From: Lumbricus rubellus
Lineage: Eukaryota; Annelida; Clitellata; Crassiclitellata; Lumbricidae
Assembly (NCBI GenBank): GCA_945859605.1
Contig: OX243816.1
Coordinates: 37,306,676-37,370,675, forward strand
Reading direction: 5' to 3'
DNA length: 64,000 nucleotides
The translations under genes were made by a program, and so were the position numbers. Positions 1-44,443 of the stretch are shown in pieces (the first letter of the stretch is position 1; each line of letters begins with the position of its first letter). The notes under the pieces were generated by a model that was not told the origin of the DNA, did not search any database, and saw only the letters and a list, made by a program, of their open reading frames with translations.

Positions 1-497
1 TCTGAAATATACACACACATATAATATATATATATGTAATATATGATTATATATACTACGTCTGAAATATACATATATATATATATATATATATAACGTA
101 TATATATATATTACATATATATATATATACATATATATATTACGTCTGAAATATACGACCAGAATCGACGTAAACATCATCGCACGCCATGACTTTTCGC
201 ACGCTGCCGAGAAAAAAACATGCTTGAAGAAGATTTTTGCACGCCGCCAAGAAACATAGATGCCAGTGTGATGGGGACATGTGCACGCCGCCGAGAAACA
301 GAAGTGCACTTGATATCGACTTTTGCACACCACAAAAATAAGCACAATGCACAATTGCACATACGTGAATAGATGTCCTTTTGAGAAGCCCAGGGATATT
401 AGGTGTTAGTGACTTTATTTTCTTAAACTCGGCATATGATGGCAGGTGAACAACCCTCTTCCTTGCCGTGTCACCTTCCCACTGATAGTGTAGGCCT

Positions 498-1368
498 GCC
501 CACTCATTTTTTGTCAATTTATCATTTTAGCGTTCTAAATTATTTGCCCGATGCAACATCATTTTCTACTTTTGCATGGATCCCCCTTCTTCAATCCAAC
601 TTCCATTAAAGCAAGAATGCATTTCATCAGTCCAATTTCTATTTGAGCAGCAATTATTTCTTTATCAATCCCACTTCTATTTAAATCATAATTTTTTCAT
701 CAATCCAACTCCAATTTAAGCAAGGATATCTCCTCAATCTCACTTCTATTTAGCAAAAAATCTTCTCATCAATCCAACTTGTATTTGTCACCTGGTCACC
801 TGGTGCCGTCAGCTTCTGGAGCTCTGGCGAAAGCCCTGATGTATTCTCTCCAACGTCTCCTCTCTCTAGTCGCCTCTCGTAGCTCCTCCAGTCTTATGCC
901 AGACTTTTCCTGTACCTCATCCAACCATTTCTTCCTAGGTCTTCCGCATCTTCTCCTTCCCTCACCGCATGCCGTCATCAGCTCCTTTTCCAGACCGTTA
1001 GATCTCATCACATGGCCAAAGGTTTGGGTCGCAAAGGTTTGTCAGTCACTCATTCAATTGAGTAAAGCGGGGAGGAGACCCGACCGACGACTCCAATTGG
1101 AGCGTAGACTCGGAACCGACCTGGGCTGGCGAATCAAAGTCCACCGTGCCCACCTTCTCGTGGTGCGACCTGTTAGTAACCTTTCTGTATGGAAGGGTGA
1201 ACGAACGGGCACGGATGGCAAACGGGGGGAAGGCAATGGCAAACCACCCCTTATCTTCTGCCAAGAAAAAAGTCACTTGTATTTGACCAGTGCTAAAAAC
1301 CCACGAAATAGTTAATAATTTAGAACGCTAAAACAATAGATAACCCTTTTTTATCCAAGTGAGTGGGC
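498..1368. mobile_element. Inverted-repeat element, family A copy 1
   Basis: The ends are imperfect inverted repeats. GCCCACTCA and, further in, TTTTAGCGTTCTAAATTAT (526-544) are mirrored at 1368-1360 and 1333-1315. Inside the left end are five or six imperfect units of about 45 bp resembling ATCAATCCAACTTCTATTTA (about 570-790). A LINE 3' fragment occupies about 779-1011. No transposase is visible. The 478-bp element at 34326-34803 is a relative. Confidence 0.65.
779..1011 (-). mobile_element. LINE 3' end remnant (ORF2 C-terminus)
   Basis: Minus-strand open frame ending GRPRKKWLDEVQEKSGIRLE followed by EELREATRERRRWREYIRAF, the standard C-terminal pattern of non-LTR retrotransposon ORF2 (GRP-x-KRW-LDEV, then an Arg/Trp helix). 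It is 5'-truncated with no reverse transcriptase motifs. It is nested in the inverted-repeat element at 498-1368. Confidence 0.7.
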
Positions 1369-1445
1369 CATGTACACAAGTTGAATAGTGGAAATCAAGA
1401 TACAGATTCCTGCTGCCCCCACCAAAAAAAACCTCAGATACGTAC

Positions 1446-35059
<33,614 letters not shown>

Positions 35060-35867
35060 TTTTGCGAAATTTCACCTCGTAAACAACACAGATTCTCAGA
35101 TCAATAATTATCAGAATTTCACGTCTTCAAATCGAAAGCACATGTCACAATTACACCAACAGCGACGTATAAAAAATTCAACAGATTCTTTTTAATGACG
35201 GCAAACAGCTAATGGCGAAACTGTTACAGACTAAAATCTCGCTTAAAGTGACCGGCAAAACGTCGAAAACACAACTGTAGGCTAATTCTCAACTCGTTCG
35301 GCAACTCATAAACGTTCGTAGTCCATGCCCTACACACTGTACACAGTCCGCCACTATTTCCAAAATCGCCGAAACCTCAGTACTTCGAAAGCCGCGTTTG
35401 AATCATGCATTAACGCCAGTTCAGTACGTGTAGATCTAACGAAACTACGAAAAGATTGTTGTGGCTATTTGTGAGAATTTCGCAAAATATTCCACATCTG
35501 TAACAGCAATCAGCACTACACTATGCTCGTTGCCGACCGGCTGGCTTCGAATTATCCAGCCACTCATGCATGCAGACTGTTTGCGTACGCGGAGCCTCAC
35601 TCTCGCTTCGAGATGTTAACTAGGTCGGGTCAGGTCGGGTCAGTCATGAATGAATTTAGAAATAGACTTGCACTCGGCAAACGTCGGATACGAAAGCGCC
35701 ATAAATGAACTACGGTAATTTTTTATAAATTCAATACAATACTCGTCTGTTTAACCACAGTTAGCTGACATAGACGAAACTTATACAAAATGATATGAGC
35801 GTAAATGCGTAGAATGACTTGTGTAGGCAAGGCCTGCTGTAGGCCAATTTTTTGTGTAAGATTCACG

Positions 35868-36183
35868 CAAGGCCGTAGCCAGGATTTTATTTCGGGGGTG
35901 TTTCTACTTTCCTCGCCGGAAAATTTTGACTACCTTTTTTTAGTCATCAGATCGAAAATTCATCTCATTTTGCTTAAATTAATTTTTTATGTAGCCTACT
36001 ATATTGAATGCACTCTATCATTTCATTTTGTCGGGGGTGTTTTCATGGTTTTATTTCATGGTTTTTGCAGCACGAGCTAGTAAATGCAATAGATTTTTCT
36101 TCATTTTTCCATTTCGGGGAGTGTTCAAACACCCAAAACACGAGCTAGTAAATGCAATAGATTTTTCAAGGTCTACGGCCTTG
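35868..36183. mobile_element. hAT-like MITE (316 bp)
   Basis: Ends CAAGGCCGTAG and CTACGGCCTTG are perfect inverted repeats, flanked by the perfect 8-bp duplication GATTCACG (35860-35867 and 36184-36191). The interior has two copies of an ACGAGCTAGTAAATGCAATA motif. No coding. Confidence 0.9.
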
Positions 36184-36361
36184 GATTCACGAGCAGAGGT
36201 TAGACACTGTTCTCAGCACCCCCTCCGAAGAGCAAGCAAGGAACGGTCAGAATATGCCATAGAAATCGTCATTGTTATTATTATTAGGCTACTAACGCCT
36301 GTTACCTAGGGTTGACTCTTCAGTGTTTTAAGGCTCCTCAAAACTTTTTCCGCCGCGGTTA

Positions 36362-36413
36362 GACTGGGAGCGCCTCTGAGTGGATTTCTTGAAGGGGTGC
36401 TATATAGGCTAAT
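36362..36413 (+). repeat. SINE/LINE shared 3' tail fragment
   Basis: GGGAGCGCCTCTGAGTGGAT then CTTGAAGGGGTGCTATATAG, the conserved tail of the SINE family here, without its tRNA head. Confidence 0.7.
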
Positions 36414-37584
36414 TCTTGAAATGAATGAATGACATTTAGTTGACTAATGTAACTAGCTCGGTAGGCTAGTCTGTGCTCTCCCTGAATGCACACTGCTTCC
36501 TCTAAATAGAATTGGCCTACTGCATCAGGCTGTTTTGGTCTTTTGGACTATCTTACCGAGACCTTTAGGCTACCTGCTGAGACCTGCCGATGTCGCTCTT
36601 GATCTGGCTTATCGCCACCCCAAATTACCTTGAAATGTTTAATATTTTGTACATATAATTTCCTTTGACATTCTGAATAACTCCCATGACCCTGGTGCCA
36701 CGTGGCGTGACCTTCTGAAACTGTGTAACTGGCACTACCACTGGCACATATTTGCAAGTGCATTATATTATAGGTACATACTCCACTGTTAAGTAGGGTC
36801 TAGGCCTATATGAGCTGCGTTTTTGACAGTGGGTTAATTTAATCTAAGAACCTCTATTATAGAGCCACATAAATAACACTCAAGGCCTCAGTTGATGCCC
36901 CCTCTCCCCCATACAAAATCGTTGTATCAACCAAAATGTTTGTGTGGAGGATATGAGTCATGATTCAGAAGTTCGTGCAACAAAGTAAAGTAGGCCTAAA
37001 TCATCAATTTCATGAGGTATAGTTCTACAGAGCAGCTCTCAGTGAGATCGCCAGAGGGCCTATACAGGACCATAAGACAGTGAAAAGCACAAAAACAATA
37101 CAGTGGGTTTTGCAGTGAACAGGATGTATTCAGAATCGTGCAATGACTTCGTTTTGAGGTGGTTTGATGGGTGGGGGGGGGGGTGACTCAGCAGCCCAAA
37201 AGAACGAAAAGAGAGTCAGTCTAACATTAGCCTGGTGACAAAATTTAATGTTCAACTGCAACTCCATAAAAAGTGTAGGGCCAACGTGAGTAACTCTACA
37301 CATACAGCACCAGTGTAAACAGTCAACATGAATAATTTTATTACAACCACAATTCACAATATGCTCTGCACAAATATATAAATATATAGGCCCTATGCCA
37401 AAAACAAGTTATTTAATAAAAGTTAGTTATATACAGTGTAACAACAATTTGCACCAGTTGTTACACAGTTTTACTGTTAAGAATAGAGGGTCTACAAGAC
37501 CCTACAATACATGTATCAACAATCAATGTATTATCATCCATGCATACATTATTAAAAAAAACAGAAATTAGGTTGCACGTTTAG

Positions 37585-38340
37585 GAAAGATTGTATTCTT
37601 TGAGGTTATTGCTTCACAAAAGAGTTAGGCCTACTGATTCAATTTAATGAAATGTTCAATGTAATCCTATAAAGCTGTTGGAAGTTCCAGAGTTGGAACA
37701 GTGTCCCACTTGGCTGCCTACACTTCTAAGTATTGTCATTCGAGCCAAATGCATCAGCAGAAACCAACTGCTTCTGTACGAAGCCTCAAAGTATTGCGTG
37801 ACTCAATGCTTTCCAGTCCTACACCTACGTGATACGCTTTTAATTTGAAACTCAATATCTCGACTATCACCATGGGCGTCCGCAGGAATTTTTCTAGGGG
37901 GGCGCAAACTTTTGAATAATTATTGTCACATGGTCTAAATTTAATGGGTGACAGTTAGAATTTCCATATTACCACGAGAGAATCCTATAGCCTACCTATA
38001 AGTTATGCGTCCAAAGAAAGATATAGAGGTTCAACTTGTAGAACGAATCGATAATCACATTGAAAATCGTGTTGTAACAATCACAACCAAATAATCAAAA
38101 TTCATGTGCAACTATGCGAAAAATCCAGAGGGGCGCACTTGCGCCCCCTTGCGCCCCGCTGCGGACGCCCATGACTATCACAAAAGTTCAGATAATAAGT
38201 CAGAAACAAAGATACCAAAGAATATTTAATACAAACAACTTGAATAAAAGCGTTGGTTTATGAAGCTTTCTACCAAACAACAGCAACAAGCAAAATACAT
38301 CAGTAACAATGCCAACAAATAACAATATCAGCTATCATGA
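37585..38340 (-). pseudogene. Decayed duplicate of the ASB-like gene 3' end, split by a MITE
   Basis: The stretches 37666-37862 and 38182-38340 align in the same orientation with 39405-39730, the last 110-120 codons of the ASB-like gene. Shared blocks include AGAGTTGGAACA, CTTCTAAGTATTG and CAAAAGTTCAGATAATAAG. Similarity also extends beyond the stop into the 3' flank (about 37585-37665). Many substitutions and small indels break the frame, and a 303-bp MITE (37871-38173) sits inside. It lies about 1 kb beyond the functional gene, which suggests a local tandem duplication followed by decay. No product is expected. Confidence 0.82.
37871..38173. mobile_element. hAT-like MITE (303 bp) inside the ASB-like pseudogene
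   Basis: Perfect inverted ends CATGGGCGTCCGCAG and CTGCGGACGCCCATG, flanked by the perfect 8-bp duplication ACTATCAC (37863-37870 and 38174-38181). The intact ASB-like gene has the uninterrupted homologous site (CTACCACAAAAGTTCAG near 39605), which confirms the insertion boundaries. No coding. Confidence 0.93.
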
Positions 38341-39329
38341 TTCATGTTAGTTTTGGCCTCAAATGTACAACTGCAACCCTAGAGAGTGGAGGAAGGTTCA
38401 TAGCATGGTTCCATCCAACTGCAGCAGTACAAAAAATCAGTCAACATTAATTATTAATGCAAATATGCATAATATGCTCACTTTGCTCAGCATGAATATG
38501 AAAAACTGCTGAATAAATCATATTTGTGAAACAGGCAGTTCCTATATTTATAAGCTAGCCATGGTATGGCATTATCAGCCTTCATTTTCTTAGCTTCGGC
38601 ATATGATCTGAACTCTCATCACTGCCTGATCTTCCCGTCGATAAGGCATACTTATTGTGCACATCGTGTAACCAAATTTGCTAATTCTTTTTGAAACATC
38701 TTGCAGCCCAGTGGAGATTTGAATCCAACCATCTCTGATACCAGTGCATACCATTCACCAAATGATAACATAAATCATAGAAATAGTAATAATATTCTAT
38801 TTATAAATCAAACTAACCTGTAAGTACAAAGCGAAATTACATGTCATAGTAGTAACAGATGAAGGCAAATAGAAGTCAATTTGAACTGTAAGGCAGCCTG
38901 CAAGACCCCCCCAAACGTCATGGTGTTCATCTCATGGTCGCTCTTAGGAAGTAGAAGGTTAAGTCAATCCTATGGTTCCAGCAAGTATCAACGCTGCCTC
39001 CTTCAGATCTTTGGCCAGCATCTTACCATTCAACCATCCCCACATGCATATGGACTTGTCAAAAATGATAAAGACCATTCTTAAGTGTTTCCTGGATGTT
39101 GTTTGCAAATTTCTACCATTTCAATTCTTCGTTGGCATATTTGAGGAAAGTCTTCCCTTTTACAACTTAAGGGATTTGTGCTATTTAAATAAAATCAGTT
39201 ATCAAATGCAACAAAATTATCACACTTTTAACACAGTTTGAAGCATATGCATGCATTAACCGTCATGGCATCCATGCAAAACATTAGTGGCAAAACATTA
39301 ATTAGATAGCATGTTATGGAAAGGGTGCA

Positions 39330-39335
39330 TTTATT
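39330..39335 (-). terminator. Candidate poly(A) signal of the ASB-like gene
   Basis: AATAAA on the minus strand, 45 nt past the TGA stop at 39382-39380. It would give a very short 3' UTR. The decayed duplicate at 37.6-38.3 kb appears to include the matching 3' flank in altered form. Confidence 0.45.
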
Positions 39336-39379
39336 GAGATTATTTCTATAAAGAAAGCATCATTCCTCCAAGTAGGAAT

Positions 39380-41011
39380 TCACTTTAACGAAAGAATGTA
39401 ATCTTTTAAAGCTGTTGGCAGCCCCAGAGTTGGAACACAGCGCACCGCTTGGCTGCCGACGCTTCTAAGTATTGCCGTTCGAGCCAAAACCTTCAGCAGA
39501 ATCGGTTGCCTCTGTATGAAGACTCGAAATTCTGCCAGATGAGTCTCGCTGGTGTCTTTCGATTGCCCATTGGCCTGTTTCATTTGTAACTCAATATCGG
39601 ATCTACCACAAAAGTTCAGATAATAAGTCGGAAACAAAGATACTTCAGGAATATTCTGTCCACACATCTGGAATACGAGCGTTGGTTTATGGAACTTTCC
39701 ACCGAATAGTAGCAACAAACGAAATACATCAGCGATAACGCCAACAATGTCGGCCAACCATTGGCTTTGAATACCCATCAAGGCACTCCATTTATTCGAA
39801 AAAACCACAAATAAGCCGTCAACAATAAATCTTGAAATGCGACCGTGTGAATCGATTATGTTAGGATTGGCACAACGTGTCAGAAGTAATCGAAATAAGT
39901 CTCTGGTTAGAATCGTTGCCTGCAACGCCAATGGAAAGTATCGTTCATGTAATGTGGGATCGGTGGCAATGCAGTTACATTGTTGAAGAATTGTATTCAG
40001 CTGAGAGATGAGAACTGAGAGGGGAATGTCTCGAATGTTTCCATCAGGATTAGCGCCATGCTCCAAGAGTTTCGATGCTGCACTCAAGACAACCTCCCTG
40101 TGAACAGCAATTTCATACGGATATGGCTTATCTTGTGGTGCTTTCAGCTCACAAGCAACTTGTGCGCACAGTCGGCTCAGTGGAGTTTCCCCTCTAGCAG
40201 AACTCATGTTTGGATCACATCCTGATTCGATGAGGAGTTCAATGATCTTGGGTAAATCTGCGGGGACAAATCCATGCCTTTGGTACGGCCTGTGCAGATC
40301 CGACAAGCAAGCAATGTGAAGCGCATTGCATTTTAATCGCCCAGTAATATGTTTCGCATCACCTCCTGCCTGAAGAATCCTCTGAACAAGCCATGCACCT
40401 CGATGTAAACCCAACATTAACGGACTGTATCCTTCCGGGTTTCGGGGGTCGTCGGCATCTAGCGCATTCACATCATTCTGACCTTCGACAGTGCTCAGAA
40501 TGTGATCCAGACACTGTCGTGCTCCGTGCAGGCAAGCTAAATGTAAGGGTGTTCTTTGCGTTCTTGTCCTTGACCGATCATAGAGTGGAATCATCAGTTT
40601 GATGAGATCCGTACGGTCCATCATCACCGCCAATTCAAGCGCAGGAACAACTTCTGTCATGTCCTCATCGCTGAAACGGTTTTCCATATCGACTCGAGCT
40701 CCGGCATTCAAAAACATTTTTATGCAATCCTCTCGCCCTAAATGAACGGCCACGTTCAGCGGCGATGGAGTGACATAGCCAAAGTTATAGTTGACGTCAT
40801 AACCAGTCTCCAGTAAATATCCAACCAGGTCTCTGTGGTCAAACGAAACGGCGCTACAACATAGCAGCGTCCTATAAACGTTTTCCGGGGGGTATTCAAG
40901 CCCACCGTATGCGCTTTCAAAAGTTTTCATTATGACTCTCTCGTTGTCGCCTTTCCTTAATGATTCGACAATGTTTGCATCTAAACAGTAGGCCATCATT
41001 CCCCCAAACAT
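39380..41011 (-). CDS. Ankyrin-repeat and SOCS-box protein (ASB family), intronless, 543 aa
   Basis: Predicted substrate receptor of a Cullin-5/Elongin B-C ubiquitin ligase: the ankyrin repeats bind the target and the SOCS box docks Elongin C and Cullin 5. About eight ankyrin-like units can be read, near residues 46-77, 81-112, 121-150, 153-186 (TPLHLACLHGARQCLDHIL), 194-224, 227-270 (ALHIACL), 274-322 (GETPLSRLC) and 358-388. The last 41 residues resemble a SOCS box: LLKVLARTAILRSVG aligns with the BC box and LPTALKDYIL (531-540) with the Cullin box. The usual BC-box Cys is Ala510. Start: Met1 is the first in frame, but Met5 and Met6 follow closely and Met6 (ATGGCC) has a good context. The frame is open for 1.6 kb with no intron, so it is either a genuinely intronless gene or an old retrocopy that kept its frame. 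I cannot assign it to a numbered ASB. Confidence 0.88.
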   Translation of the reverse strand: MFGGMMAYCLDANIVESLRKGDNERVIMKTFESAYGGLEYPPENVYRTLLCCSAVSFDHRDLVGYLLETGYDVNYNFGYVTPSPLNVAVHLGREDCIKMFLNAGARVDMENRFSDEDMTEVVPALELAVMMDRTDLIKLMIPLYDRSRTRTQRTPLHLACLHGARQCLDHILSTVEGQNDVNALDADDPRNPEGYSPLMLGLHRGAWLVQRILQAGGDAKHITGRLKCNALHIACLSDLHRPYQRHGFVPADLPKIIELLIESGCDPNMSSARGETPLSRLCAQVACELKAPQDKPYPYEIAVHREVVLSAASKLLEHGANPDGNIRDIPLSVLISQLNTILQQCNCIATDPTLHERYFPLALQATILTRDLFRLLLTRCANPNIIDSHGRISRFIVDGLFVVFSNKWSALMGIQSQWLADIVGVIADVFRLLLLFGGKFHKPTLVFQMCGQNIPEVSLFPTYYLNFCGRSDIELQMKQANGQSKDTSETHLAEFRVFIQRQPILLKVLARTAILRSVGSQAVRCVPTLGLPTALKDYILSLK

Positions 41012-41650
41012 AGTTAGTTAGTTACGAAATAAACTGCAACTAAAGCCGTCGTTCGCGTTGGTGTGTTTACACATCTGCCTTTACCCACGATTTAACAGGG
41101 CGGAGGATGACCCACTCAAAGACTATTGGTTGGCGCACTGCTAATGAGGGCGCGTGATGCTCTGTGGTATAATAGGCGCAAGCATTGATAATTATGTACT
41201 ATATAGTTACTGGATAGGTAAAGCTTTGGCTATTAGTCTATGGCGGACGGCGAATCACACGTAACTTCCGCTTAGGGCAACGCGTGCTTGTTTATATGCA
41301 AAAGCAGCAAAACCATGTTAAATTCGTCATCTTTAACAGTTATTTTCAAGAAATCTGGTCGGTGGCCGCAAAATATAGTTATGTTGATAGTTTTTGTATG
41401 CCACTCAACTGAAAATCCCCAGGCTCGTTTTAAACAATTCTGTCGTTATTGCTGAGAAATTTGCGTTTTAATGCGAAGTGATGAGCCGCCTATCATTTGC
41501 TATGATTTGCCTCTAAGGATTCTGGAATTTGCCCCTGAGAATCCTGGGAATTGCCTTATGGAACCCTGGGATTCGCCCTAGGTGAGCGATAATCCAAACT
41601 TTCATACCCAGGTAGCTATCTAGTAACTATATAAATACATATCAATGCAA

Positions 41651-41679
41651 CCATCGACGTATATATTATACGTCGATGG
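41651..41679. repeat. Perfect 13-bp stem hairpin
   Basis: CCATCGACGTATA, a three-base loop, then its exact complement. Confidence 0.9.
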
Positions 41680-42149
41680 GCGCAACTTCCCGTGCAAGGC
41701 ATGAACATAGACATCATTGTAGTAAATGTATGATGTCTCTGGACAAGGATTTGGGTTTCGGACAAGGACCGTTTATGGCTATATCGGGCATGATCCGAGA
41801 TAGACTCAGATAGTGTTTCGGTTTCACTGCAGCTTTGCATCTGTTGACCTTCTACGGCATTCCGACTTTTAGAGACTTAGGCCTAGAGCAAAGCAATATG
41901 CAGACACTGTCTCATTTCTGGTCCAATAGCCAGGTAAAAATTTAATTTAATTTAATTTTTGTGGAATTATCCTTCCTGGAGATATATAGGCCTATTTAGA
42001 AAAGGTACACTGGAATGGTTGCTCTATAACTCAGTCGTCCAGTCAAGCAACGAGCTTAAGGATTGAGCGAATGAATGAACTATTAAGTGAACGAATGAAC
42101 TATTGAGTGAATGAATAAATCGTAATCTTATCGTAATCGTAGCCTAATC

Positions 42150-42640
42150 TCGAGACTTCTACAGCGCCCACAAAAGCGAAGTCGCGGGAACCAGCTTATT
42201 CACAGCTAGGCGATTAATCAAACAAAATCGATAGGCAGCAGGTCAAGTCCGGAGAATCAGGGAGGCAGACAGATGGACGGTAAAGGTGGGTGATGTCTAT
42301 ATAGAGTTGAAAAACTTGAAATGACAAGAGATGTGAGGAGAAGAGGAACAGTGTAAGAATTGTGGAAAAATAACTGGGTGTTGGACCATTATCCACTTGG
42401 AATCGGGGTGTGAAAAACAGACTTTAACATGGGGCTCTAATTAAGACTTGGGGGTGGAAACCCCAAACCCCCGGCAATTCTCACCCTGAAGAGGAAGCAC
42501 CAGGATAGGATTTGTGAAAGAGCAATGTTTTCAATTTTGAGTGAAAGACCTGTGGAGAGATAACGAGAGGAGGAGTTTTGGTGAGCTCGTATGATGGGGC
42601 GGAAGTTTGTCGTAGCCTAGTGCTGGCGGAAGTTTGTTCC
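42150..42640 (-). mobile_element. LINE 3' end remnant
   Basis: Minus-strand frame has [20 protein letters not shown], near-identical to [20 protein letters not shown] at 50594-50776. This FxSKLKTxLF motif is a common end of LINE reverse transcriptase ORFs. The downstream tail contains GTGAATAAGCTGGTTCCCGC, also seen at 50435-50500 (-), 1725-1790 (+) and 62360-62440 (+). The repeat paired with 17775-17880 lies within it (42395-42485). Confidence 0.55.
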
Positions 42641-42785
42641 AAAGCGGTGGAACGGCAATGGCTATGGAGCGGTTTGCGAATTTCAGTGATGAATTGATTG
42701 GAGGGGCCAATGGAGGGCGAAGCAGTGTAATGGAGGATGAGAAAAATAACCAAGTGAATTATTGCCCAGGATCCACCCTATTAGA

Positions 42786-43023
42786 CATAGGCGTACGAGG
42801 CGAGGGTGCAAGAGGGGGGGGGGGCAAATGCTCCCCAAATTTCGGGCAAGTCTGTTTTTTCGGGCAAGCAGACCCGGGAAAATACGAAAAATTGCATTTT
42901 TCACGACATATTTCAAGTTTTTTGTCTGGGAAAAATAGTATTTCCCACCACAAAATTTATTCTTCGGGCAGAAGTAAAATCGTTGACCCCCACCACTGCT
43001 GAAATCTCCCATACGCCTATATG
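42786..43023. mobile_element. hAT-like MITE (238 bp), one mismatch in the duplication
   Basis: Ends CATAGGCGTACGAG and CCCATACGCCTATATG are inverted with small differences. Flanks CTATTAGA (42778-42785) and CTATTAGG (43024-43031) differ at one base. Interior contains repeated TTCGGGCA motifs and a ten-G run. Confidence 0.65.
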
Positions 43024-43046
43024 CTATTAGGCCTATACAGAGTCAA

Positions 43047-43223
43047 CTGCACTGACTAACTGACTAACTGACTAACTGACTAACTGACTAACTGACTGAC
43101 TGACTGACTGACTGACTGACTGACTGACTGACTGACTGACTGACTGACTGACTGACTGACTGACTGACTGACTGACTGACTGACTGACTGACTGACTGAC
43201 TGACTGACTGACTGACTGACTGC
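43047..43223 (+). repeat. (CTGA)n microsatellite
   Basis: Starts with CTGACTAA octamers, then more than 30 pure CTGA units. A shorter array recurs at 43455-43500. Confidence 0.96.
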
Positions 43224-44347
43224 TATATAGGCCTAGTGGCTGGTTGGAATGTTTTATAGCGACTGATTGACCGGCTGGTCACAGTGGTCAAGTGACTGAC
43301 TAAATGGTTGACAGACTTTGAGTAGGCATTACTGGCTGGCTGTTACATAGGAGAAAACTAATAGGCAGATTTAACCGGAGAATGGCCGACTAAATGAATT
43401 TATATGAAAAATGAAAAACTGAACGACAGACTGGCTAACTGACTTACACATTGACTGACTGACTGACTGACTGAATGACTGACTGACTGACTGACTGACT
43501 AGCTGGCTGGCTGACATGCAAACTTAATCCTCGATCTTTATAATCCTAGGCAAACTTAATCCCAGATTAATTTTATTCGGCGGATTGCTTCATTTCATCA
43601 TTAGGCCTACACCATTTATTGCAAGTCTCTGACGTAGAATTTCTTATGAATAGACCTACTGACTTAATTTCGATCGTTATTTGTGAGACACTGGCCCTAT
43701 AGGCCTACAAGTTTAATATATCCGAAGAAATTGCGAAGAAAAAACAAAACAAGTGGTAATTAACGTTAGATAACAGGCTGATTTTTTATTAAAGCTTTGT
43801 CTGACGCATTGTAATAAAAAGCTCCTCGCTCATTCTATCAAAATACTAGTAATCATGCTTTTCTCTATAATTATACAATGACTAAAAACGTTAGATAAAA
43901 TAAATGGTCTCTTGCGTTATAAAAATGGTGCTGGAAACCGAATCTCTACTGTTCTCCAGAAAAGAAATCTATGTTTCCGATTGAACTTGAGTATTAAGAC
44001 CACCATTAATATCCAACAACATGCATAATATTCATATTATAGGCCAATGGGTATAAATCGGCTTATTCTGATCCGTTATAAAATATTCACCAGAGTTTAG
44101 ATCAAAGGCATGGAAGTGTACGTGAAACGGCAATGTCTCAAGTAGCTATGACTTTAAAAGCTTAAACTTCTAAGAAGATAAATTTATAAGTTCCGGGTTC
44201 AACTTGGTTGCGGGCTAATGAACGAACGGAGAACTGTGGACCGATCGAATACATCTGAAATGACAAACAGAAGTTTTATCAATCATTAATTAGTAGGCTA
44301 CAGAAAGTATTAAATTAAATAGTTCATTGTAATTGTTTGATTACAGC

Positions 44348-44443
44348 GACGCCATCTTGATAACAGCGCCGCCATCTTGATAACGCCGACGCCATCTTGA
44401 TAACAGCAACGCCATCTTGATAATAGAGACGCCATCTTCATAA
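44348..44443 (+). repeat. Five-copy 20-bp tandem repeat followed by palindromes
   Basis: Five units of GACGCCATCTTGATAACAGC with 1-4 changes each. Directly after, 44444-44506 has two copies of the palindrome ATCGATATTCAATAATTGAA plus its completion. It lies 280-380 nt beyond the paramyosin stop, so it may be in the 3' UTR. Confidence 0.88.

Larger units (their letters stand above)
1..1445 (-). other. Start of kindlin intron 4
   Basis: Non-coding. Positions 1-170 are TA-rich with four imperfect copies of a TACGTCTGAAATATA unit. Positions 190-330 have three spaced copies of a GCACGCCGCCGAGAAACA-like unit. Positions 405-500 hold an interspersed repeat (see findings). Positions 498-1368 are an inverted-repeat element. 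Confidence 0.7.
35060..39379. other. Kindlin 5' flank and intergenic region
   Basis: 35060-35720 is the kindlin upstream region and contains CpG-bearing unique sequence but no clear TATA box. 35868-36183 is a hAT-like MITE, 36355-36413 a repeat tail, 37585-38340 the ASB-like pseudogene and 38578-38760 an interspersed repeat. Otherwise I see nothing. Confidence 0.7.
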
